A DNA stretch of 23,640 bases from an uncultured Alphaproteobacteria bacterium (GTDB lineage: Bacteria; Pseudomonadota; Alphaproteobacteria; Puniceispirillales; UBA1172), in assembly GCA_937952245.1 (NCBI GenBank), contig CALFYS010000054.1:1-23640 (forward strand), written 5' to 3'. Below, in pieces: positions 7,987 to 15,711 of this stretch; the first letter of the stretch is position 1; each line of letters begins with the position of its first letter. The notes beneath the pieces are model-generated. The model ran no database searches, was not told where the DNA came from, and saw only the letters and a list, made by a program, of their open reading frames with translations. The translations under genes and the position numbers were made by a program.

Positions 7987-9201
7987 TTGGAACGGATGTC
8001 ACAGACTTTACTTGATCGTATCGCAGCAACCAACCAATCCCCAACAGCATTATTGATTCTTGAAGACGGCACAATTTTTGAAGGCACTGGTTTCGGTGCG
8101 GAATCAATTCGCGTGGGTGAAGTTTGCTTTAACACATCAATGACTGGCTATCAGGAGATCATGACAGATCCATCTTACGCTGGCCAGATCATCACATTTA
8201 CTTTTCCCCATATCGGCAATACAGGCACAAACGCCCTTGATATTGAAACCGATACGCCAGCGGCATTAGGGATGGTCACAAGGCTCAACCCTACTGACCC
8301 ATCGAATTACCGTGCGCTTGACCATTTATCATCATGGCTCACAAAGCATGATCTGCCGGGCATTGGCGGCATTGATACACGCGCCCTCACCCATCACATC
8401 CGTGAAAATGGCGCGCCAAAAGGCGTGATCGCGGTCAATATGAAGGGTGAATTTGATCGCGACGCGCTGATCAAAATGGTACAGGATTGGCCGGGGCTTA
8501 AGGGCATGGATCTGGCAAAATCTGTCACCCGCGCCCAAGAAGAAGACTGGCAACAAGGCCTGTGGACCATGGCCAGCGAAGCCTATGATAACAACACGTC
8601 AGGTGAGATTAACATCATCGCCCTTGATTACGGTTGTAAGCATAATATTTTGCGCTGCCTGACCGATGTCGGGTTTAATGTTCATGTTGTGCCCGCCACC
8701 ACCTCTGCCGCTGATATTCTGGCCATGTCGCCCGATGGCGTGTTCTTATCAAACGGCCCGGGTGATCCTGCCGCCACCGCCGATTACGCTGGCGGTGAGA
8801 TCAAAACCCTTGCCGAAGAAGGCTTGCCCATCTTTGGGATTTGCATTGGCCATCAGCTGATCGCCGAAGCCTTTGGCGCATCCACCTTTAAAATGGCACG
8901 GGGGCATCGTGGCGCGAACCATCCGGTTAAAGACCTCGCCACTGGCAAGATTGAAATCACCAGCCAAAACCACGGTTTTGCGGTTGATCCTGAAAGCTTG
9001 CCTGATCATCTGGAAGTCACCCATCTTTCTTTGTTTGATGGCAGTGTCGAAGGGTTACGCCACACATCATTGCCTGTGTTTTCGGTGCAATATCATCCGG
9101 AATCATCCCCAGGCCCCCATGACTCCCAATATCTATTCCGCAGATTTGCAGACCTTGTCTTAACAGAACGTAAGAAAAGAGATCGCCATGCCACGTCGTG
9201 A
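7987..9201 (+). CDS. carA: Carbamoyl-phosphate synthase small subunit
   Basis: CarA hydrolyses glutamine and channels ammonia to CarB for carbamoyl phosphate, the precursor of pyrimidines and arginine. The N-terminal CPSase small-subunit domain covers about residues 20-150 (ALLILEDGTIFEGTGFG...), and the C-terminal glutamine amidotransferase domain about 205-390. The nucleophile is Cys286 in GICIGHQ, and His370/Glu372 sit in QYHPESSPG. I took the TTG at 7987 as start because AAGGGG at 7972-7977 sits 9 nt before it. The ATG at 7996, three codons in, is a reasonable alternative but has only GGAA close by. The 404-residue length is normal for alphaproteobacteria. The 3' end overlaps carB by 14 nt, so translation of the two is coupled. 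Confidence 0.97.
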   Translation: MERMSQTLLDRIAATNQSPTALLILEDGTIFEGTGFGAESIRVGEVCFNTSMTGYQEIMTDPSYAGQIITFTFPHIGNTGTNALDIETDTPAALGMVTRLNPTDPSNYRALDHLSSWLTKHDLPGIGGIDTRALTHHIRENGAPKGVIAVNMKGEFDRDALIKMVQDWPGLKGMDLAKSVTRAQEEDWQQGLWTMASEAYDNNTSGEINIIALDYGCKHNILRCLTDVGFNVHVVPATTSAADILAMSPDGVFLSNGPGDPAATADYAGGEIKTLAEEGLPIFGICIGHQLIAEAFGASTFKMARGHRGANHPVKDLATGKIEITSQNHGFAVDPESLPDHLEVTHLSLFDGSVEGLRHTSLPVFSVQYHPESSPGPHDSQYLFRRFADLVLTERKKRDRHATS

Positions 9202-12200
9202 TGATATTTCATCGATTATGATCATCGGCGCCGGACCAATCATCATTGGTCAGGCTTGTGAATTTGATTATTCTGGGGCGCAGGCGTGCAAAGCCTTAAG
9301 GGAAGAAGGCTATCGCATCATTCTGGTGAACTCGAACCCCGCCACCATCATGACCGACCCGGGCATGGCGGATGCCACTTATATTGAACCGATTACCCCG
9401 GCCACGGTTGCCAAGATTATCGAAGCGGAAAAGCCGGATGCTTTATTGCCAACCATGGGTGGGCAGACCGCGCTGAACACCGCCCTTGCATTGGCCAAAG
9501 ATGGCACGCTTGATGCCCAAGGGGTTGAATTGATCGGCGCCAGCATTGATGCCATTGAAAAAGCAGAAGATCGCCAATTGTTCCGCGATGCTATGGATAA
9601 AATTGGCTTGAACAGCCCTCGTTCACGGCTGGTGAACACTTATGAAGATGCGCTTGCCGCCATTGATCATGTTGGGTTGCCGGCCATTATCCGCCCGTCA
9701 TTCACCCTTGGCGGTGAAGGCGGCGGGATTGCCTATAACACCAAAGAATTTGAAGATATTGTCCGCGGTGGATTGCGGCTTTCGCCCGTCAGCGAAGTCT
9801 TGATTGAAGAATCCGTGCTGGGCTGGAAAGAATATGAAATGGAAGTGGTTCGCGATCGGGCGGATAACTGCATTATCATTTGTTCGATTGAAAATATTGA
9901 CCCAATGGGCGTGCATACAGGCGATAGCATGACGGTCGCCCCTGCCCTGACGCTCACCGATAAAGAATACCAAGATATGCGCGATGCTTCGCTTGCTGTC
10001 TTGCGGGAAATTGGCGTTGATACCGGCGGCTCAAACGTGCAGTTCGCGGTTGATCCCAAATCAGGGCGCCAATTGGTGATTGAAATGAACCCGCGGGTCA
10101 GCCGGTCTTCCGCGCTGGCATCAAAAGCCACCGGTTTCCCGATTGCTAAAATCGCGGCGAAATTGGCAATCGGCTATACGCTGGATGAATTGGATAATGA
10201 CATCACCGGCGGCGCAACCCCCGCTAGTTTTGAGCCCACAATCGATTATGTTGTCACCAAAATCCCGCGCTTCACTTTTGAAAAATTCCCCGGCGCCGAT
10301 AATAAATTATCAACATCCATGAAATCCGTGGGTGAAACCATGGCGGTTGGCCGCAGTTTTCAGGAATCTTTCCAGAAAGCGCTTCGTTCCCTTGAAACAG
10401 GATTGACGGGTCTCAACCCTGTTGCCATGCCTGAAGTCAGTGATGGCGCGAATGAACATGATGTGGTCGCGGGCTGGCTGGGTGAACGTGTGCCGGAACG
10501 CCTGTTGCGGATCGCCGCCGCCTTTGGCCATGGCTATAGCGTTGATGATATTGCCGCCGCCACCCATTGGGATCGCTGGTTCCTTAATCAGATTGCTGAA
10601 TTAATCGCCATTGAAGGCGAATTAAAAACCCATGGCCTGCCCGAAGACCCGGCTGTATTGCTGGCGTTGAAATCAAAAGGGTTTAGCGATGCCCGCCTTG
10701 CGGAAGTCACGGGCATGAAGGCAAGCGAAATTCAAAAACGCCGTCATCAAGCTGGCATTCGCCCTGTCTTTAAGCGGATTGATACTTGCGCCGCTGAATT
10801 TGCCTCCAGCACCGCCTATATGTATTCCAGCTATGAAGCCACCGCTGGCCGTGTTTGTGAAGCCTTGCCTTCAGACCGCGAAAAAGTCGTGATCTTGGGC
10901 GGTGGGCCAAACCGGATTGGCCAAGGGATTGAATTTGATTATTGCTGTGTTCACGCCGCCTACGCGCTTCGTGACGCGGGCTATGAAACCATCATGATCA
11001 ATTGCAATCCAGAAACGGTTTCAACCGATTACGACACGTCAGACCGGCTTTATTTTGAACCATTAACCGCCGAAGATGTCATTGAGATCATCAAAAAAGA
11101 ACAAGAAAACGGCACGGTTAAAGGCGTAATCGTTCAATTGGGTGGCCAGACCCCGCTGAAGATTTCAGCCGCTTTAGAAGCCGCGGGCATCCCCATTCTA
11201 GGCACCAGCCCTGATGCCATTGATCTGGCGGAAGACCGTGAGCGTTTCCAGAAACTGATTGATGAGCTGAGTTTAAAACAGCCGCCGAATGGCATCGCGC
11301 GTTCAACCGAAGAAGCCCGCGCGATTGTTGAATCCATCGGCCTTCCTGTTGTTATTCGCCCGTCTTACGTGTTGGGTGGCCGCGCCATGGAAGTTATCCA
11401 TGCCATGACCGATCTTGACCGCTACATGACCGAAGCGGTGGTGGTTTCCGGTGAAAACCCGGTCTTGATTGACGGCTTCTTGAACCACGCCACCGAAGTT
11501 GATGTCGATGCGCTGGCCGATGGCGATGATGTCTTTATCGCGGGCATTATGGAACATATCGAAGAAGCTGGCATTCACTCCGGCGATAGCGCTTGTTCTT
11601 TGCCGCCACAAAACTTGTCTGAAAATGTCTTGGCTGATATTCGCCGCCAGACCGTTGATTTGGCCAAAGCCTTGGGTGTGGTCGGTTTGATGAATGTCCA
11701 ATACGCCATTAAAGACGAAACCGTTTATTTGCTTGAGGTCAACCCTCGCGGCTCCCGTACCGTGCCGTTTGTTGCGAAAGCCACCGGCAATGCGATTGCC
11801 AAAATGGCGGCACGGATCATGGCGGGTGAGAAAATCGCCAATCTTGATCTTTCAACACGCCAGCTTGATCATGTCGCGGTTAAAGAAGCGGTCTTCCCCT
11901 TCTCACGTTTCCCCGGCGTTGATGTTTTTCTTGGCCCTGAGATGAAATCCACAGGCGAGGTCATGGGCATCGGCAAGGATTTTGCCCAAGCCTTCACCAA
12001 GAGCCAGTTGGGCGCCAGCGTTTACCTGCCGCAATCCGGCACGGTCTTTATCTCCGTCAAGGATGACGATAAAGAAGAAATGATTGAAATTTGCCGTGAG
12101 TTGAAAGACCTAGGCTTCCATTTGATCGCCACCTCTGGCACGGCGCAAGCGCTGAATGATGCTGGCATTGAAACCGAAACCGTCAATAAAGTGATGCAGG

Positions 12201-12433
12201 GCCGCCCCCATGCGGTTGATTTCATGGTTGATGGCAAGATTGATCTGGTCTTTAACACCGCCCATGGCGCGGCGGCTATTCGTGATAGTTTCTCTCTGCG
12301 CCAAACCGCGCTGACCAACAGCATTCCTTATTACACGACTGTTCCAGAAGCACGGGCATCGATCCATGCCATCCGAACAATCCAACAGGACAACCTTGCG
12401 GTACGGCCAATCCAATCTTATCTGAGTGCTTGA
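9188..12433 (+). CDS. carB: Carbamoyl-phosphate synthase large subunit
   Basis: CarB (1081 residues) makes carbamoyl phosphate from bicarbonate, ammonia and two ATP. The first ATP-grasp half (1 to about 400) starts PRRDDISSIMIIGAGPI and holds RPSFTLGGEGGG (169-180) and EMNPRVSRSS (299-308). The helical oligomerisation domain lies at about 405-550. The second ATP-grasp half begins around 565 with GGGPNRIGQGIEFDYC (571-586) and contains RPSYVLGGRAME and EVNPRGSRT. The C-terminal 140 residues are the MGS allosteric domain (DLGFHLIATSGTAQAL). The ATG at 9188 lies inside the end of carA and matches the family start exactly. The full length and both catalytic halves are intact. A small hairpin at 12454-12468 separates it from greA. 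Confidence 0.98.
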   Translation: MPRRDDISSIMIIGAGPIIIGQACEFDYSGAQACKALREEGYRIILVNSNPATIMTDPGMADATYIEPITPATVAKIIEAEKPDALLPTMGGQTALNTALALAKDGTLDAQGVELIGASIDAIEKAEDRQLFRDAMDKIGLNSPRSRLVNTYEDALAAIDHVGLPAIIRPSFTLGGEGGGIAYNTKEFEDIVRGGLRLSPVSEVLIEESVLGWKEYEMEVVRDRADNCIIICSIENIDPMGVHTGDSMTVAPALTLTDKEYQDMRDASLAVLREIGVDTGGSNVQFAVDPKSGRQLVIEMNPRVSRSSALASKATGFPIAKIAAKLAIGYTLDELDNDITGGATPASFEPTIDYVVTKIPRFTFEKFPGADNKLSTSMKSVGETMAVGRSFQESFQKALRSLETGLTGLNPVAMPEVSDGANEHDVVAGWLGERVPERLLRIAAAFGHGYSVDDIAAATHWDRWFLNQIAELIAIEGELKTHGLPEDPAVLLALKSKGFSDARLAEVTGMKASEIQKRRHQAGIRPVFKRIDTCAAEFASSTAYMYSSYEATAGRVCEALPSDREKVVILGGGPNRIGQGIEFDYCCVHAAYALRDAGYETIMINCNPETVSTDYDTSDRLYFEPLTAEDVIEIIKKEQENGTVKGVIVQLGGQTPLKISAALEAAGIPILGTSPDAIDLAEDRERFQKLIDELSLKQPPNGIARSTEEARAIVESIGLPVVIRPSYVLGGRAMEVIHAMTDLDRYMTEAVVVSGENPVLIDGFLNHATEVDVDALADGDDVFIAGIMEHIEEAGIHSGDSACSLPPQNLSENVLADIRRQTVDLAKALGVVGLMNVQYAIKDETVYLLEVNPRGSRTVPFVAKATGNAIAKMAARIMAGEKIANLDLSTRQLDHVAVKEAVFPFSRFPGVDVFLGPEMKSTGEVMGIGKDFAQAFTKSQLGASVYLPQSGTVFISVKDDDKEEMIEICRELKDLGFHLIATSGTAQALNDAGIETETVNKVMQGRPHAVDFMVDGKIDLVFNTAHGAAAIRDSFSLRQTALTNSIPYYTTVPEARASIHAIRTIQQDNLAVRPIQSYLSA

Positions 12434-12453
12434 TATAAAATCTTCTGGATTAT

Positions 12454-12468
12454 CCGCAAATGATGCGG
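12454..12468 (+). repeat. Small hairpin between carB and greA
   Basis: CCGCA-AATGA-TGCGG forms a 5-bp GC-rich stem in the 69-nt gap after the carB stop. There is no T run after it, so it is at best a weak terminator, pause site or processing site. greA may be partly transcribed from the car promoter. Confidence 0.3.
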
Positions 12469-12502
12469 TTATCATGCAAGAAAGATAACAACGAGACGAA
12501 CA

Positions 12503-12982
12503 ATGGAAAAAATTCCCTTCACCGCATCAGGTCTTGATGCGCTCAAAGAAGAGTTGATCAAACTTAAGACTGAAGATCGCCCTGCTGTCATTAAAGCGAT
12601 TGCGGAAGCACGCGAACATGGCGATTTGTCTGAAAACGCTGAATATCACGCGGCCCGTGACCGCCAGTCTTTTATTGAAGGCCGTGTTGCCGAATTAGAA
12701 GATGTCACCAGCCGTGCTGAAGTTATTGATCCGTCTAAGTTATCAGGCAAGACCGTTACTTTTGGCACATCGGTGCTGGTGGCGGATGAAGACACGGATG
12801 AAGAATCCGAATACGCCATTGTCGGCCCCTATGAGGCTGACCTTTCCCGCGGGTTGATCTCAACCTCATCGCCCATCGCCAAAGCCTTAATCGGCAAATC
12901 TGTTGGTGATAGTGCTGAAGTCCACGCGCCGGGCGGCGGTAAATCTTACGAAATTCTCAAAATCAAAGTCTTGAAGGATTAG
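12503..12982 (+). CDS. greA: Transcription elongation factor GreA
   Basis: GreA (159 residues) rescues backtracked RNA polymerase by stimulating its RNA-cleavage activity through the secondary channel. The N-terminal coiled coil (residues 8-75) has the loop-tip signature EHGDLSENAEYHAA with Asp41 and Glu44, the acidic residues that stabilise the second metal ion. The C-terminal FKBP-like domain spans about 83-158 (TVTFGTSVLV ... GDSAEVHAPGGGKSYEILKI). The start has GAGA about 8 nt upstream. The gene order car-greA is common in proteobacteria. Its stop is one base from the convergent Lrp-family gene, and a hairpin covers both stops. Confidence 0.97.
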   Translation: MEKIPFTASGLDALKEELIKLKTEDRPAVIKAIAEAREHGDLSENAEYHAARDRQSFIEGRVAELEDVTSRAEVIDPSKLSGKTVTFGTSVLVADEDTDEESEYAIVGPYEADLSRGLISTSSPIAKALIGKSVGDSAEVHAPGGGKSYEILKIKVLKD

Positions 12983-12994
12983 ATTATCCTTCGA
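12971..12994. terminator. Shared hairpin over the greA and lrp stop codons
   Basis: TTGAAGGAT-TAGATT-ATCCTTCGA pairs over 9 bp (one T-G wobble) around a 6-nt loop. The loop contains the greA TAG, and the lrp TAA on the other strand overlaps it. Convergent genes one base apart need a two-way stop signal, and this is the only candidate. Neither side has a good T tract, so efficiency is uncertain. Confidence 0.4.
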
Positions 12995-13460
12995 TAGGCA
13001 CGCCAGGGGCATCTTTGCTGGACCGGATGGATAAGGCCGTTTTAACATGGCTGACATTCGGGGCGGGCGTTAATTTTGAGGTCAAGAACTGCTGGAAATG
13101 ATCCCAATCATGGGCAACAATTTTTAAAATAAAATCAGTTTCCCCTACCAGCATATGGCATTCCCGCACCTCCGGCCAAGCCGCCACATGGCGTTCAAAT
13201 TCTTGCAAATCGTTTTCCGCTTGTGAGATCAGCCCCACAAAAGCAAAAACCATCACCGAATACCCCAGCGATTCCGCGTTCACATCCGCATGATAACCGC
13301 GGATAACCCCTTGGTCTTCCAAAGCACGGACACGGCGCAAACATGGCGGGGCGGAAATACCGATGCGTTTGGCCAATTCAACATTGGTCATGCGGCCGTC
13401 TTCCTGTAAATCTTTCAGGATACGGCGATCAACATCATCAAGTTTCACTTTATTAGCCAT
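12984..13460 (-). CDS. Lrp/AsnC family transcriptional regulator
   Basis: This 158-residue protein has the two-domain Lrp/AsnC plan. An N-terminal winged helix-turn-helix (residues 6-60) contains LDDVDRRILKDLQEDGRMTNVELAKRIGIS followed by PPCLRRVRALEDQGVIRGY. The C-terminal RAM/AsnC ligand-binding domain (about 68-145) contains VRECHMLVGETDFILKIVA. Such proteins form octamers or larger and respond to amino acids. I use the ATG at 13460 (MANKVKLDD), which fits the family; a start at 13538 is possible but adds 26 unrelated residues. It is divergent from the ELM1-family gene across 141 nt, so it may control itself or that gene. The effector is unknown. Confidence 0.93.
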   Translation of the reverse strand: MANKVKLDDVDRRILKDLQEDGRMTNVELAKRIGISAPPCLRRVRALEDQGVIRGYHADVNAESLGYSVMVFAFVGLISQAENDLQEFERHVAAWPEVRECHMLVGETDFILKIVAHDWDHFQQFLTSKLTPAPNVSHVKTALSIRSSKDAPGVPIEG

Positions 13461-13589
13461 TGGAATTTGCCCCCATTGAGGATAAACCATTATCGGTAAA
13501 GGATAGTTATGATCGAGGCACAAACACCGCAATTTCAATCCATATTCTTAATATAAAGTAAGTTTATTACAATTTCACCCCAATACTGA

Positions 13590-13602
13590 TAATATTTTTT
13601 CA
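13590..13602 (+). promoter_or_regulatory. Possible leaderless -10 element before the ELM1-family gene
   Basis: TAATAT at 13590-13595 is followed by six bases and then the ATG at 13602, so transcription would start at or next to the A of ATG. No Shine-Dalgarno sequence is present in the preceding 20 nt. The -35 region (about 13566-13572, ATTACAA) is weak. Confidence 0.35.
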
Positions 13603-14609
13603 TGATTGACCTGACCACCACCCCATTTTCCGCCGCCAAAACCGCTTGGATCATCAGCGATGGCACCAAAGGCATGGAAGTGCAATCCATTGGCTTGGCG
13701 GAACGAATGAGGCTGAAATTTGAGGTGATCCGCTTATCACCGCCATCTTTATTGCGGTCGATGCCGCGTCTTGGCGCATTGCCGTTTATGGGGATGCCCG
13801 CGGAAGTAAAACCTTTTGCTGAAAAAAACTGGCCTGATCTGATCATCACCACCGGCAAGCGCATGGCGGGGCTTTCCATCCTGTTAAGGCGGTTATCCAA
13901 AGGGCAAAGCAAGACGATCCATATCCAAGACCCGAAACTGCCCCCCCATTTGTTTGATGTCATGATCGTGCCATCCCATGACAAATTGCGCGGCGACAAT
14001 GTCTTGGTGACAACAGGATCGCTCAACGCCTTGACGCCTGAAAAAATCAAAAAAGCATCCGCCGATGTGCCAGAGCTTGTGACAATCCTGCCCAAACCTT
14101 TGATCGTGTTTATGATCGGCGGCAGCAATCGCCGCTACAGCGTGGGAGAGGCTGAATTATACCGCTTGGGTGAATACGCTTCCGCCCTTGCCCATGCCAC
14201 CGATTCCAGCATCGCCTTTGTGCCATCCCGCCGAAGCAGTGAGCTGGCCGCAACTTGTATCCGAAAAATGATGGGCAGAGGGTTGATCACCACACCATCC
14301 TATTGGGTTTGGGATCCGGAAGATGATGACAACCCCTACCCGGGCATTCTTGATCACGCCGCCGTCGTCGTGGTGACCAGCGATTCCGTCAACATGACCT
14401 GTGAAGCCTGTCTCAGCGGCAAGCCAGTCTATCGTTATGATTTCCGTGATGAACAAGGGCGGATCGGGCTGTTCCATCGCATCATGGATCGAGGCGGCTA
14501 TACCCGCCCCCTTGAGCCGATCAACCCTTCAACCTTTCCCGGGGAGGCAGGCCTCTTTCTCGATGAAACAGGCCGTATTGCCGAAATTCTTACAGGACGG
14601 AAATCCTAG
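13602..14609 (+). CDS. Mitochondrial fission ELM1-family protein
   Basis: This 335-residue protein belongs to the ELM1/DUF1022 family: bacterial relatives of a plant mitochondrial fission factor with a GT-B glycosyltransferase-like fold. Visible family motifs are ISDGTKGMEVQSIGLAE (18-34), IITTGKRMAG (81-90), TIHIQDPKLPP (105-115), FDVMIVPSHDKLRG (118-131), MIGGSNRRY (171-179) and the C-terminal TSDSVNMTCEACLSGKPVY (259-277). The last resembles the nucleotide-sugar site of GT-B enzymes, which suggests an envelope glycan role, but no substrate is established. It has no signal peptide. The start lacks a ribosome site and may be leaderless. Its 3' end overlaps the convergent msrP stop by 4 nt. 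Confidence 0.88.
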   Translation: MIDLTTTPFSAAKTAWIISDGTKGMEVQSIGLAERMRLKFEVIRLSPPSLLRSMPRLGALPFMGMPAEVKPFAEKNWPDLIITTGKRMAGLSILLRRLSKGQSKTIHIQDPKLPPHLFDVMIVPSHDKLRGDNVLVTTGSLNALTPEKIKKASADVPELVTILPKPLIVFMIGGSNRRYSVGEAELYRLGEYASALAHATDSSIAFVPSRRSSELAATCIRKMMGRGLITTPSYWVWDPEDDDNPYPGILDHAAVVVVTSDSVNMTCEACLSGKPVYRYDFRDEQGRIGLFHRIMDRGGYTRPLEPINPSTFPGEAGLFLDETGRIAEILTGRKS

Positions 14610-15568
14610 AAGAACAACTCCCGGGTTTGCGGCATCGCCGCGTACATTGGCTCAACCCATTCGGCATAGCCATTGTATTTCTGGGTGGGCACCCGTTCGT
14701 TTGAACCCAAGAGCCGTTCGGTCGCCTGTGACCAGCGTGGATGGGCATATTCAGGGTTTACATTGGCCCAGAACCCATATTCCTTGGCTTGCAAATCTTG
14801 CCAGAAACTCACCGGTTTTTGATCGGTGAAGGTGATCCGGCGAATGGATTTGATGGATTTAAACCCATATTTCCAAGGCAGCACCAACCGGATGGGCGCG
14901 CCATTTTGATTGGGCATCGGCTTGCCGTAAATCCCTGTCGCCAATAATGCCAATTCATTTTCAGCTTCTTGGATGGTCAAACCTTCCACATAAGGCCAAG
15001 GATACCAGCTTTGCCGTTGGCCGGAGGCAACATCCGGATCATGGAAAGTTTCAATTCTTAAGTATTTTGCCCCCGCGTCCGGACGGGCAAATTCAACCAA
15101 TTTTTTCAGCGGCAGTCCTGTCCACGGCACCGCCATGGCCCATGCTTCCACACAGCGGTGGCGATAAAGGCGTTCTTCCACCCCGCCTAATTTTGCGACC
15201 AAATCTTCAGCGTCAATGGTGATGTCTTCTTCGACCATGCCATCAATGGTGATCGCCCAAGGGTCTGTCACCAGTTTTTGAGCCGCGCGCCAAATATTCT
15301 TTGATGATCCAAATTCATAAAAGTTTGTATAGGTGGTGGCATCATCTTCATCGGTAATATCACGATCCAGCACAAAGGCAGGGTTGCGTTCAGCCGGAAT
15401 ACCGGTGACCGCCGCCATCGCCCCTTTTGCGAAGACCGAGCCGCTGATGGCTGTTGCCGCAACGCCAAAACCCATCCCCGCCAAAACCTGACGGCGATTC
15501 AAATAGGTGGATAGGGGGGTGATTTCATTTTCAGAAAGCGACCAAGGCCGCCAAGGACGTATCAACAT
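14606..15568 (-). CDS. msrP: Protein-methionine-sulfoxide reductase catalytic subunit MsrP
   Basis: MsrP (formerly YedY) is a periplasmic molybdopterin enzyme that repairs oxidised methionines in envelope proteins. An N-terminal Tat signal is clear: LNRRQVLAGMGFGVAATAI with the twin arginines followed by a hydrophobic stretch and SVFA. The Mo-ligating Cys lies in YRHRCVEAWAMAVPW (Cys139 from this start), and further family blocks are SWYPWPYVEGL, NGAPIRLVLPWKYGFKSIKSI and WANVNPEYAHPRWSQATER. I prefer the ATG at 15568, which has GAGG 6 nt upstream, over the GTG at 15580. The haem partner gene msrQ is not in the window, so electrons may come from elsewhere. The mobB and moeA cofactor genes lie about 7 kb away. 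Confidence 0.95.
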   Translation of the reverse strand: MLIRPWRPWSLSENEITPLSTYLNRRQVLAGMGFGVAATAISGSVFAKGAMAAVTGIPAERNPAFVLDRDITDEDDATTYTNFYEFGSSKNIWRAAQKLVTDPWAITIDGMVEEDITIDAEDLVAKLGGVEERLYRHRCVEAWAMAVPWTGLPLKKLVEFARPDAGAKYLRIETFHDPDVASGQRQSWYPWPYVEGLTIQEAENELALLATGIYGKPMPNQNGAPIRLVLPWKYGFKSIKSIRRITFTDQKPVSFWQDLQAKEYGFWANVNPEYAHPRWSQATERLLGSNERVPTQKYNGYAEWVEPMYAAMPQTRELFF

Positions 15569-15625
15569 ATTAAACCTCACTTTCCTGCTTTTATCCCTAT
15601 TGATGAAATATGGGCAGAATGTGAC

Positions 15626-15702
15626 AAAAGCCCCTCAACATGATCACAATATTGTGATCACGCGGGTATGATCACGTTCTGATGACCGGTCTTAGAGGGG
15701 CT
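15626..15702 (-). terminator. Branched terminator-like structure after aspC
   Basis: On the aspC transcript, AGCCCCTC (15695-15702) pairs with GAGGGGCT (15629-15636), and the latter runs into TTTTG, as in an intrinsic terminator. The 58-nt interior contains the TGATCAC units, which can form their own 8-bp hairpin with an ATAT loop. The long interior makes this an unusual terminator. It has no T tract in the plus direction, and it also occupies the upstream region of msrP. Confidence 0.45.
15641..15689. repeat. 14-bp-periodic TGATCAC array
   Basis: TGATCAC occurs at 15641-15647, 15655-15661 and 15669-15675, exactly 14 bp apart, and a degenerate TGACCGG follows at 15683, again 14 bp on. The first two units are part of the perfect 20-bp palindrome TGATCACAATATTGTGATCA (15641-15660). 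The array begins 73 nt upstream of the msrP start and could be an operator for msrP or part of the aspC terminator. The binding protein is unknown. Confidence 0.6.
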
Positions 15703-15711
15703 GATGCGGCG

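Noticed and set aside
13461..13538. Upstream start at 13538 for the Lrp-family gene
   Set aside because: The extra 26 residues do not fit the family; MANKVKLDD at 13460 is the usual type of start.
13535..14128. Long antisense open frame (197 codons) over the ELM1-family gene
   Set aside because: The plus-strand frame carries clear family motifs; the antisense frame is a codon-bias shadow.
15641..15660. Reading the 20-bp palindrome as a CRP or FNR site
   Set aside because: CRP needs TGTGA-N6-TCACA and FNR TTGAT-N4-ATCAA; the half-site order and spacing here differ from both.
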